Assembly (NCBI GenBank): GCA_005885165.1
Contig: VAXR01000158.1
Location: 1 to 5,024 of the forward strand
DNA length: 5,024 nucleotides
Reading direction: 5' to 3'
Source: Actinomycetota bacterium
GTDB lineage: Bacteria > Actinomycetota > Thermoleophilia > Solirubrobacterales > Thermoleophilaceae
The first letter of the stretch is position 1; each line of letters begins with the position of its first letter. Shown piece after piece: positions 1-4,823 of the stretch. A program made the translations under genes and the position numbers. The notes under the pieces are model-generated. The model had not been told where the DNA came from, did no database searches, and saw only the letters and a list, made by a program, of their open reading frames with translations.

Positions 1-770
1 AGGCCGCTCTGTACGGGCAGGCCTGCCACGAGCGGGGGCTCGGGAAGAGCACCTATGGGACGGGCAACTTCGTGCTCCAGAACGCGGGTGCCGAGCCGGC
101 CGACCCGCCCGAGGGCCTTCTCCTGTCGATCGCCTGGGGGGTGGACGACCGGGTGGACTACGCACTCGAGGCGAGCGTGTTCGTGACGGGCGCGGCCGTC
201 CAGTGGCTCCGCGACGGCCTCGGGCTGATCGCCGCCGCGGCCGACACCGAGGAGCTCGCCGCCTCCCTCGACGGCAACGACGGCGTCTACTTCGTGCCCG
301 CCCTAACCGGCCTCGGCTCGCCGCACTGGGATCCGTACGCGCGCGGGACGATCGTCGGCCTGACGCGCGGCTCGGGCCGGGCGCATCTGGCGCGCGCCGC
401 GCTCGAGTCGATCGCCTACCAGACGCTCGACGCGGTCCGCGCGATCGAGTCCGCGTCCGGTGCCTCGATGGGAGAGCTCCGCGCCGATGGTGGAGCGACA
501 GCGAACGCATGGCTCATGCAGTTCCAAGCAGACGTCCTGGGCGCCCCGGTGATCGTGCCCGAGGTGCCCGAGACGACGGCCCTCGGCGCGGCCTATCTGG
601 CTGGTGTGGCGACCGGCCTCTGGACCGAGGCGGACACGCGCGCGATGTGGCGGGAGGCGGCCCGCTACGAGCCGCAGATGGCGGACGATCGCCGCGATTC
701 GCTCGTCCACGACTGGCGGCGGGCGCTCGAGCGGGCGCGCGCCTGGGCCGAGCCCGCCTCGCGCGAGTAA
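1..770 (+). CDS. glpK: Glycerol kinase, C-terminal half (5' end outside the window)
   Basis: ATP-dependent phosphorylation of glycerol to sn-glycerol 3-phosphate in the cytoplasm; FGGY carbohydrate kinase family. The reading frame is open from base 3 to the TAA at 768-770, giving 255 residues, about half of the usual ~500. The first residues, AALYGQ followed by KSTYGTGNF, match the segment just after the catalytic Asp of GlpK (the GDQQAALFGQ region), so that Asp lies just upstream of the window. Further landmarks are AWGVDDRVDYALEASVF, GAAVQWLRDGL, PALTGLGSPHWDPYARG and the FGGY signature region DGGATANAWLMQFQ, followed by PEVPETTALGAAYLAG. These read almost residue for residue like GlpK, not xylulose or gluconate kinases. 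A GTG at 72 is not a credible start, because the conserved frame continues upstream of it. It lies 55 bp ahead of plsC on the same strand, so co-transcription is plausible. No truncation or frameshift is seen in the visible part. Family assignment is firm. Confidence 0.96.
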   Translation, partial: AALYGQACHERGLGKSTYGTGNFVLQNAGAEPADPPEGLLLSIAWGVDDRVDYALEASVFVTGAAVQWLRDGLGLIAAAADTEELAASLDGNDGVYFVPALTGLGSPHWDPYARGTIVGLTRGSGRAHLARAALESIAYQTLDAVRAIESASGASMGELRADGGATANAWLMQFQADVLGAPVIVPEVPETTALGAAYLAGVATGLWTEADTRAMWREAARYEPQMADDRRDSLVHDWRRALERARAWAEPASRE

Positions 771-786
771 CCGTTCTGACCCGCAT

Positions 787-799
787 GGGTAGGAGACCC
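787..799 (+). promoter_or_regulatory. Shine-Dalgarno AGGAG in the loop of a small hairpin, ahead of a micro-ORF
   Basis: GGGT (787-790) and ACCC (796-799) are perfect inverted arms that leave AGGAG (791-795) as the loop. AGGAG is the best ribosome-binding site in the glpK-plsC gap. It sits 7 nt before the ATG at 803, but 30 nt before the GTG at 826 that opens plsC. It is therefore optimally placed for the micro-ORF and not for plsC directly. The stem is only 4 bp, so the fold may be coincidental. Confidence 0.45.
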
Positions 800-802
800 C
801 TA

Positions 803-829
803 ATGGCGCCTCAGGGATACCGCTCGTGA
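803..829 (+). CDS. Putative 8-residue leader peptide (MAPQGYRS) coupled to plsC
   Basis: An ATG with a well-spaced AGGAG opens an eight-codon frame encoding MAPQGYRS. Its TGA (827-829) overlaps the GTG (826-828) of plsC as GTGA. This arrangement is the classic geometry for translational coupling, where ribosomes ending the short frame restart on the next one. There is no family to recognise and the peptide itself may have no function. An alternative is that ATG 803 is the true plsC start and one base is lost or gained in this assembly, which would add about eight residues to PlsC. A third option is chance, with plsC starting at GTG 826 from the weak AGGGA at 813-817. Seen: the codons, spacing and overlap. 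Inferred: coupling. Confidence 0.35.
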   Translation: MAPQGYRS

Positions 830-1608
830 AGCCGCAGGTCTACAAGGATCCGCGGCCCGCACAGCACTTCACGCGCTTCCACGAGCGCGCGCGGCGGGGC
901 CGCCCCGACTTCATTTACGACCTCGTGCGGATGCTCCTCACCCCGATCCTGGTGCTCTTCTACCGGGCCCGCTGCATCGACTCGGACAAGGTGCCGGTGG
1001 AGGGCCCGGCGGTCATCACGCCCAACCACTTCTCGTTCTTCGACCACTTCTTCATCGCCGTCTACCTGCGCCGGAAGGTGCAGTTCATGGCCAAGTCGCA
1101 GCTCTTCAAGCGGCCGATGCAGTTCATCTTCACGCACGGTGGCGTGTTCCCCGTGCTTCGCGGCCGGCGCGACGAGGAGGCGTTCAAGACCGCGCACACG
1201 GTCCTCGGCAAGGGCCGGCTGGTCGTGATGTACGCGGAGGGGGGCCGCTCGCGCTCGGGCGAGCTCGGCCAGGCCCGGCCGGGCGTGGGCCGGATCGCCC
1301 TCGAGTCGGGCGTGCCGATCGTCCCCGCCGCGATCTACGGCTCCGCCGAGGTGCGCCACTGGACCCGCCTGCGGTTTCCGAAAGTGACCATTCAGTACGG
1401 CGATCCGATCAGGTTCGAGCGCGTCGAGTCCCCCACGCGCGAGCAGGCCCAAGCGGCCGCCGACATCGTGTTCGAGCGGGTGCAGCACCTCTACCACGGG
1501 CTTCAGCGCGGCGGCCGGCGGCGGGCGATCCGCGCTGCGCGCGCGGCGCGCCGGGCGGCGCGCCAGGCCGCCAAGGCGGCGGGCGCCCGCCGGCCGGCCA
1601 CGTCCTAG
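826..1608 (+). CDS. plsC: 1-acyl-sn-glycerol-3-phosphate acyltransferase (PlsC/LPLAT family)
   Basis: Transfers an acyl chain to the sn-2 position of lysophosphatidic acid, making phosphatidic acid at the inner face of the membrane. The 260 residues carry all four family motifs. Motif I is NHFSFFD (67-73, catalytic His68 and Asp73). Motif II is GVFPVLR (106-112). Motif III is EGGRSRSG (138-145), which binds the phosphate of the acceptor. Motif IV is VPIVPAAIYG (163-172). A hydrophobic stretch near residues 33-46 (LVRMLLTPILVLFY) probably anchors the enzyme to the membrane. Residues 225-260 form an unusual Ala/Arg-rich basic tail beyond the catalytic domain. GTG 826 is chosen because it is the first in-frame start; an AGGGA at 813-817 is a weak RBS at 8-nt spacing, and coupling to the micro-ORF at 803-829 may matter more. 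It lies behind glycerol kinase. The exact acceptor cannot be told from sequence, since the family includes other lysolipid acyltransferases. Confidence 0.9.
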   Translation: MKPQVYKDPRPAQHFTRFHERARRGRPDFIYDLVRMLLTPILVLFYRARCIDSDKVPVEGPAVITPNHFSFFDHFFIAVYLRRKVQFMAKSQLFKRPMQFIFTHGGVFPVLRGRRDEEAFKTAHTVLGKGRLVVMYAEGGRSRSGELGQARPGVGRIALESGVPIVPAAIYGSAEVRHWTRLRFPKVTIQYGDPIRFERVESPTREQAQAAADIVFERVQHLYHGLQRGGRRRAIRAARAARRAARQAAKAAGARRPATS

Positions 1609-1610
1609 CG

Positions 1611-1628
1611 CGGCTCCCGGCTCAGCCG
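1611..1628. terminator. Possible bidirectional hairpin at the convergent plsC/MBL junction
   Basis: CGGCT (1611-1615) pairs with AGCCG (1624-1628) across an 8-nt loop. An overlapping alternative pairs CGGC with GCCG around TCA (1618-1628). The structure spans the 13-bp gap between the plsC stop and the MBL-gene stop and reaches into the MBL gene's last codons. There is no T-run on either side, so a canonical intrinsic terminator is not supported. It may only slow or separate the two convergent transcripts. Confidence 0.3.
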
Positions 1629-2533
1629 TAAACCGGCTCGAGCGTGCGCCAGGCGCCCATGTCGTGCCCGGGGATGAGCACGGCGTCAGGCCGCTGCTCG
1701 GAGAACAGCTGGATCTCGCGCAGCGAGCGCCGGAACAGGTGCTCGTCGTCCATGAACGCCGGTAGGTGGCCGGTGCGCAGGGTGCGCCGCGTGTAGGCGG
1801 CGTCGCCGACCGCGAGCACGTCGCCGGCACCGGTGTGGAGGAGGACCGACATGTGACCGCGGGTGTGGCCGGGGGTGGAGAGTAGGTGCACGCTGCCGTC
1901 GCCGAAGAGGTCGAACGCCCGCCCGAACGTCGAGAACGAGCTCACGCCTCTCTCGTCGAAGTCGATCGCGTGCCAGTTGAAGGGATGGTCGACGTGCCCG
2001 GCGCGGTAGCCCTTGGTGACCGCCGCGCGCCCGTGCGCCGCCTCCCACTCACGCCCGGTCACGAGGAAGGTCGCGCGCGGGAACTGGGAGACCCCGCTCG
2101 CGTGGTCGTAGTGCAGGTGCGTCATGACGACGAGCCCCACATCATTGGGGTCGACGCGACGCTCGCGAAGCTGCGCTGGAACTGCCTGCTCGGGCTTCAT
2201 CTCGACGGTCTTGGCCCCGGTGGCGGACACGAGCCTCCCGAGGTTTTCCCTCGGGTCCTCGGCCACCGAGGGGTCGAGGCCGGTGTCGATCAGGAACGGT
2301 CCGAACCCCGGGTGCTCGACCAGGAACGCCACGAGCGGGATCGGCACCCAGTCGTTGCGCGACTCCCGGAATCCGAGCGCGCGCAGCTTCGTGAGCGGGC
2401 CGCCGCGACGGTGAGGCCAGGCGTCGGGCCAGGTCGCCTCCCCGCATAGGAGCGGGTGCAGGCGGACGACCGCGCCCTCCTGCCCTCCCGGAAGCGGTAA
2501 CTGGGCGGGCTTCGGTTCCACGCGGTCGGCCAT
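1622..2533 (-). CDS. MBL-fold metallo-hydrolase, N-acyl homoserine lactonase-like
   Basis: A di-zinc hydrolase of the metallo-beta-lactamase superfamily, 303 residues from ATG 2533. The ligand set is complete: HLHYDH at 139-144, His223 in STPGHTRGH, Asp244 in VGDAAY and His290 in IPGHDM. The spacings (79, 21 and 46 residues) resemble the AHL-lactonase branch (AiiA-like), where a water bridged by two Zn opens lactone rings. The N-terminal strand segment LVAFLVEHPGFGPFLIDTGLD is also typical. No signal peptide is visible, so it is probably cytoplasmic. GTG 2542 would add three residues (MPA). ATG 2533 is preferred because a TATCGT -10-like element lies 7 nt before it and no ribosome site is seen. 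It is divergent from the SDR at 2560 and convergent with plsC. No LuxI/LuxR gene is in the window, so quorum quenching is unproven; other lactones or esters are equally possible. Confidence 0.85.
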   Translation of the reverse strand: MADRVEPKPAQLPLPGGQEGAVVRLHPLLCGEATWPDAWPHRRGGPLTKLRALGFRESRNDWVPIPLVAFLVEHPGFGPFLIDTGLDPSVAEDPRENLGRLVSATGAKTVEMKPEQAVPAQLRERRVDPNDVGLVVMTHLHYDHASGVSQFPRATFLVTGREWEAAHGRAAVTKGYRAGHVDHPFNWHAIDFDERGVSSFSTFGRAFDLFGDGSVHLLSTPGHTRGHMSVLLHTGAGDVLAVGDAAYTRRTLRTGHLPAFMDDEHLFRRSLREIQLFSEQRPDAVLIPGHDMGAWRTLEPVYG

Positions 2534-2540
2534 CGCGGGC

Positions 2541-2550
2541 ACGATAGCCT
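2541..2550. promoter_or_regulatory. Overlapping divergent -10 elements (candidate bidirectional leaderless promoter)
   Basis: On the minus strand TATCGT (2546-2541) stands 7 nt before ATG 2533 of the MBL gene. On the plus strand TAGCCT (2545-2550) stands 9 nt before ATG 2560 of the SDR. Both fit the actinobacterial TANNNT -10 pattern, and they share the TA/AT step at 2545-2546. Neither gene has a convincing Shine-Dalgarno sequence, which would suit leaderless transcripts starting at or near the ATG. No recognisable -35 hexamer is seen for either direction. The TANNNT pattern is loose, so this is a modest inference. Confidence 0.4.
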
Positions 2551-2559
2551 GGCGCCGCC

Positions 2560-3396
2560 ATGCCCTCGCGGATATTCGCTCCGGGCCTGCTCGAGGGCCA
2601 GGTGGTGGTCGTGAGCGGCGGAGGGTCGGGCCTCGGTCGGGCGACCGCGATCGAGCTCGCCGCGTGCGGCGCTCAGGTGGTCGTGATCGGGCGGCGCCAG
2701 GAGCCGCTCGAGGAGACCGTCGCGATGTGCGAGGACAAGCGCTGCGAGCCCGTCGTCTGCGACATCCGCGACGAGGAGCAGGTGGCCGATCTCGTGTCGG
2801 GCGTGCTCGACCGCCACGGCCGCATCGACACGCTGGTGAACAACGCCGGCGGCCAGTACATGTCGCCGGCAGAGGACCTCACCCCGAAAGGCTTCGACAC
2901 GGTCGTGCGGCTGAACCTCGTCGGCACCTGGCTGATGACCCACGCGGTGGCGACCAGGGCGATGATCCCGGCGCGCGGCGGCAAGATCGTGAACGTCACG
3001 CTCTCGCCGCACCACGGCCTGCCCGCGATGGCTCACTCCTCGTCGGCGCGCGCCGCGGTGGAGAACCTCACGCGCGTGCTCTCGATCGAGTGGGCGCGCT
3101 TCCAGATCAAGCTCACGGCGATCGCGGCCGGCCACTTCGAGACCGAGGCGCTCGAGAAGTACCCGCGGCCGGTGCGCGAGGGAGCGGCACGAACGGTCCC
3201 GCTCGGCCGCCTCGGCAGGCCGGAGGAGCACGCCTGGCTCGTCGCGTACCTGGCCTCGCCCGCCGGCGACTACTACTCGGGCTGCGTGATCACGCTCGAC
3301 GGCGCCCGCGACAACTGGTTCGGTCCGTGGCCGCCGCCGACCCTCGTCGACGAATCAGGGAAACCGCTCTCCGAGGAGCGCCGCCCGAAGCAATAG
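2560..3396 (+). CDS. SDR-family oxidoreductase, PECR/DECR-like (enoyl- or dienoyl-CoA reductase type)
   Basis: A 278-residue short-chain dehydrogenase/reductase with a Rossmann fold. Seen: the nucleotide loop SGGGSGLG (19-26), IGRR with Arg45-Arg46 after the second strand (suggesting NADPH), NNAGG (94-98) and a C-terminal block VPLGRLGRPEEHAWLVAYLASP. The N-terminal FAPGLLEGQVVVVSGGGSGLG and the segment HSSSARAAVENLTRVLSIEWA (159-179) resemble peroxisomal trans-2-enoyl-CoA reductase and 2,4-dienoyl-CoA reductase relatives (HSGAARAGVxNLTK in human PECR). In that segment the standard YxxxK pair is absent: aligned from its end, Tyr becomes Ser160 and Lys becomes Arg164. The enzyme likely handles acyl-CoA substrates in fatty-acid metabolism; this is inference. 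Its ATG lies 26 bp from the divergent MBL gene's ATG, and no RBS is seen. The tail DGARDNWFGPWPPPTLVDESGKPL runs past the usual SDR end and is probably a family-specific extension. SDR membership is firm, substrate uncertain. Confidence 0.85.
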   Translation: MPSRIFAPGLLEGQVVVVSGGGSGLGRATAIELAACGAQVVVIGRRQEPLEETVAMCEDKRCEPVVCDIRDEEQVADLVSGVLDRHGRIDTLVNNAGGQYMSPAEDLTPKGFDTVVRLNLVGTWLMTHAVATRAMIPARGGKIVNVTLSPHHGLPAMAHSSSARAAVENLTRVLSIEWARFQIKLTAIAAGHFETEALEKYPRPVREGAARTVPLGRLGRPEEHAWLVAYLASPAGDYYSGCVITLDGARDNWFGPWPPPTLVDESGKPLSEERRPKQ

Positions 3397-3424
3397 GCAG
3401 ATAGAGAGAAATAGATGGAGAGCT
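3397..3424 (+). other. AT-leaning purine-rich stretch after the SDR stop
   Basis: Immediately after the TAG the composition shifts from GC-rich coding to an A/G run built on ATAGA-like units (ATAGAGAGA near 3401 and ATAGATGGA near 3411). It then reaches CTTTT at 3423-3427. It is clearly lower in GC than the genes on either side. On the minus strand it is a pyrimidine-rich tract downstream of the arfB stop and hairpin. I cannot assign a function. It could be a release or Rho-type unstructured region, or simple drift. Confidence 0.4.
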
Positions 3425-3432
3425 TTTGGGCT

Positions 3433-3456
3433 CAGCCCTAGCCGAGGCCGGGGCTG
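3433..3456. terminator. Strong hairpin in the convergent SDR/arfB gap
   Basis: CAGCCC (3433-3438) pairs with GGGCTG (3451-3456). The stem continues through a T-G wobble and one A-C mismatch to GC/GC (3441-3442 with 3447-3448), closed by the tetraloop CGAG. It sits 36 bp after the SDR stop and about 13 bp after the arfB stop, the expected place for a shared terminator. There is no T-run right after the stem on either strand. Two other folds compete with it: GGGC-TCA-GCCC (3428-3438), and the 8-bp perfect pair GGCCGGGG (3446-3453) with CCCCGGCC (3479-3486), whose second arm lies in the last codons of arfB. Confidence 0.45.
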
Positions 3457-3469
3457 TAATCCGACCCCG

Positions 3470-3880
3470 CTACTCCAACCCCGGCCGCCGCCGCCGACGC
3501 TTGAGCTCGGACCGCCGCCGCTTCGCCGCCAGCCTCCGCTCGCGCGACGCCGCCGTCGGCTTGGTGGCCCGCCGCCGCCGCGGCACAGCCAGCGCCGCCG
3601 CGAGCCGCGAGCGCAGCCGCTCGAGCGCCAGCTCGCGGTTCCGCGCCTGCGAGCGCGCGTCCTGAGCGACGGCCACGACCCGCGGCCCGGCCCGTGCCCG
3701 CACACGGCGCTTCTGCTCCTCGCTGAGGGCGTTCGACGCCTCGACGTCGAAGACCGCCTCGATCCGCGAGGCCGTCACGTTCGCGTGCTGGCCGCCCGGT
3801 CCCGACGAGCGGCTCGCACGCAACTCGACCTCGTCGAGCGGGATCGCCACCCCGCGCGCCACCGGCATCGGGTCGTCCAT
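3470..3880 (-). CDS. arfB: Alternative ribosome-rescue factor / peptidyl-tRNA hydrolase (ArfB/ICT1-like)
   Basis: Releases the nascent chain from ribosomes stalled without a stop codon by hydrolysing peptidyl-tRNA. It has a catalytic domain like class I release factors but no codon-recognition domain. From ATG 3880 the protein is 136 residues, near the ~140 of E. coli ArfB (YaeJ). SRSSGPGGQ at 23-31 holds the GGQ that enters the peptidyl-transferase centre, and RNRELALERL (81-90) is the conserved segment that follows. A Lys/Arg-rich tail (about 101-134, RRRR, KRRRSELKRRRRR) fits the part that lies in the empty mRNA channel. The frame stays open further upstream, to about 3988, but that would overlap fabG. 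ATG 3868 (MPVARG) is a plausible alternative start. No good Shine-Dalgarno is seen before either. It follows fabG by 38 nt on the same strand, so it is probably translated from that transcript. After GGQ it reads HANVTASRIEAVFDV where E. coli-type proteins have an Asn- and Lys-rich stretch; I believe this is a normal actinobacterial variant. Confidence 0.9.
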   Translation of the reverse strand: MDDPMPVARGVAIPLDEVELRASRSSGPGGQHANVTASRIEAVFDVEASNALSEEQKRRVRARAGPRVVAVAQDARSQARNRELALERLRSRLAAALAVPRRRRATKPTAASRERRLAAKRRRSELKRRRRRPGLE

Positions 3881-3918
3881 GAACGCGGCGCCGTCCGGAC
3901 CTGTCGCGACGACCGGCG

Positions 3919-4746
3919 CTAGGTCGTCATCCCCCCGAACTGCCCGCCGGTCACGTTCAGCACCTGGCCGTGCACGTAGTTGGACCACGGCGAGCAGAGG
4001 AAGAAGATGCCGCCGGCGGCCTCCTCGGGCGTGCCCGGCCGCTGCAGCGGGATCACGAACCGCGCCATCTCACGCTGCTGGGCGGGGATGCCGAGCTGCA
4101 CCTCCTCGCCGTCCTTCTGGAAGGTGCCCGCCTCCTCCTTGGCTGCCGTCAGCCGGGTCTCGATGAACCCGAACGCCACCGCGTTCACGTTGATCTTGAA
4201 CTGGCCCCACTCCTTGGCAACGGTCTTCGTCAGTCCCACGAGCCCGGCCTTGGCGGCCGAGTAGTTCGCCTGGCCGCTGTTGCCCATCGTCCCGGAGATC
4301 GATGTGACGTTGACGATCTTCCGGAAGACCTCCTTGCCCTCGGCCATCTCCTGCTTGGCCGGCTCGCGGATGTGGGGCGCGGCGGCGCGGATGATCCGGA
4401 ACGGCACGATCGTGTGGATGTCGAGCATCGCCTGGAACTGGTCGTCGGCCATCTTGTGGATGACGCCGTCCCAGGTGTAGCCGGCGTTGTTCACGATGAT
4501 GTCGAGCTTCCCGAAGGCGTCGACGGCCTTCTGGACGAGCTCGTCCGCCACGCCCTCCTTCGTCAGGTCGCCGGCGAACACGGTCGTCTCGCCCTGGATC
4601 TCGCTCGCCGCCTGCTCCGCCACGTCGCCGTCGAGGTCGTTGATCAGGACCTGCGCGCCCTGCTCGGCCAGGAGCTCTGCGGTTGCGCGGCCGATCCCGC
4701 GCGCCGAGCCGGTGACGATCGCTGACTTGCCGTCGAGTACGCCCAC
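3919..4746 (-). CDS. fabG: SDR-family 3-oxoacyl-ACP reductase-like protein (FabG-like)
   Basis: A canonical short-chain dehydrogenase/reductase of 275 residues, probably reducing 3-oxoacyl-ACP or -CoA thioesters or oxidising the matching 3-hydroxy compounds. Seen: the cofactor loop TGSARGIG (12-19), Asp37 at the end of the second strand (INDLD, usually a sign of NAD(H) over NADP(H)), Asp60 in AGDLT, NNAG (86-89), the catalytic Ser149, and Tyr162/Lys166 in NYSAAK. The C-terminal LQRPGTPEEAAGGIFFLCSPWSNYVHGQVLNVTGGQ is typical. Residues about 124-142 (PHIREPAKQEMAEGKEVFR) are longer than in E. coli FabG. The GTG start at 4746 is fixed by AAGGAG (4761-4756) at 9-nt spacing and an in-frame TAA just before it. 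It is followed by arfB after 38 nt and preceded by the partial gene at 4824-5024 after 77 nt. The Asp and the insertion suggest a catabolic or special-purpose FabG paralogue, not the fatty-acid-synthase one; that is inference. Confidence 0.9.
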   Translation of the reverse strand: MGVLDGKSAIVTGSARGIGRATAELLAEQGAQVLINDLDGDVAEQAASEIQGETTVFAGDLTKEGVADELVQKAVDAFGKLDIIVNNAGYTWDGVIHKMADDQFQAMLDIHTIVPFRIIRAAAPHIREPAKQEMAEGKEVFRKIVNVTSISGTMGNSGQANYSAAKAGLVGLTKTVAKEWGQFKINVNAVAFGFIETRLTAAKEEAGTFQKDGEEVQLGIPAQQREMARFVIPLQRPGTPEEAAGGIFFLCSPWSNYVHGQVLNVTGGQFGGMTT

Positions 4747-4755
4747 TTATCGAAT

Positions 4756-4761
4756 CTCCTT
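4756..4761 (-). promoter_or_regulatory. Ribosome-binding site AAGGAG for the FabG-like gene
   Basis: The minus strand reads AAGGAG nine bases before GTG 4746, the best Shine-Dalgarno match before a main gene in the window. It decides the GTG start, because an in-frame TAA (4749-4747) sits immediately upstream of that GTG. It comes directly after the TAA of the micro-ORF ending at 4763. Confidence 0.8.
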
Positions 4762-4762
4762 G

Positions 4763-4786
4763 TTAGCTGCCGAAGTCCGCGGGCAT
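4763..4786 (-). CDS. Putative 7-residue micro-ORF (MPADFGS) just before the fabG RBS
   Basis: ATG 4786 opens MPADFGS and closes with TAA (4765-4763), one base before the AAGGAG of fabG. The ATG lies in the loop of the 4777-4801 hairpin, and no ribosome site precedes it. It might be a leader that affects fabG translation, the out-of-frame end of an upstream frame, or chance. The same frame extends open upstream through RVVI and into the neighbouring gene, so the ATG is not its only possible beginning. Low confidence as a gene; listed because its stop adjoins the RBS. Confidence 0.2.
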   Translation of the reverse strand: MPADFGS

Positions 4787-4801
4787 GATGACGACCCGCG
4801 G
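4777..4801 (-). terminator. 7-bp hairpin between the upstream partial gene and fabG
   Basis: CCGCGGG (4777-4783) and CCCGCGG (4795-4801) are perfect inverted arms around an 11-base loop. They lie in the 77-bp gap after the stop at 4824 and before the fabG RBS. Just beside them are further short GC palindromes: GGCGCGCGCC (4800-4809) and CCGCGCGG (4808-4815). There is no T-run, so this is either a Rho-type or partial terminator, or a structured 5' leader of fabG. The sequence does not decide between these. Confidence 0.4.
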
Positions 4802-4823
4802 CGCGCGCCGCGCGGCGGGGCCG

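Noticed and set aside
1500..1600. Tandem repeat in the GCGCGCGGC-rich end of plsC
   Set aside because: The runs follow from alternating Ala and Arg codons. Unit length is irregular and no exact tandem copy is present.
811..1830. Long minus-strand open frame of 339 codons opposite plsC
   Set aside because: It is antisense to a gene with all four acyltransferase motifs and runs into the MBL gene in another frame. Its product is Arg/Ala/Pro/His-rich with no recognisable domain, as expected for a GC-rich shadow frame.
1886..2449. Plus-strand open frame of 187 codons inside the MBL gene
   Set aside because: It is antisense to conserved Zn-ligand motifs, has no RBS and has no recognisable domain.
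2290..3231. Minus-strand open frame of 313 codons across the divergent MBL/SDR junction
   Set aside because: It overlaps two real genes in other frames and crosses their promoter. Its composition is Arg/His/Ala-rich shadow sequence with no motif.
3428..3486. Possible tRNA or small RNA gene in the hairpin-rich gap
   Set aside because: Several stems are present, but there is no T-arm consensus, no cloverleaf spacing and no CCA-type end, and part of the region is arfB coding sequence.
3426..3665. Plus-strand frame rich in Arg/Ala/Ser after the SDR
   Set aside because: It mirrors the basic C-terminal tail of ArfB. The repetitive CGCCGC runs come from Arg/Lys codons on the minus strand and not from a tandem repeat with its own role.
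3880..3988. Upstream extension of ArfB to a start near 3988
   Set aside because: It would overlap fabG's C-terminus by about 70 bp, and the extra residues do not resemble ArfB. The 136-residue version matches the family length.
3970..4725. Plus-strand open frame of 251 codons opposite fabG
   Set aside because: It is the antisense of a clear FabG-like gene. Leu/Asp/Val/Arg-rich antisense frames of this kind are common where third positions are G or C.
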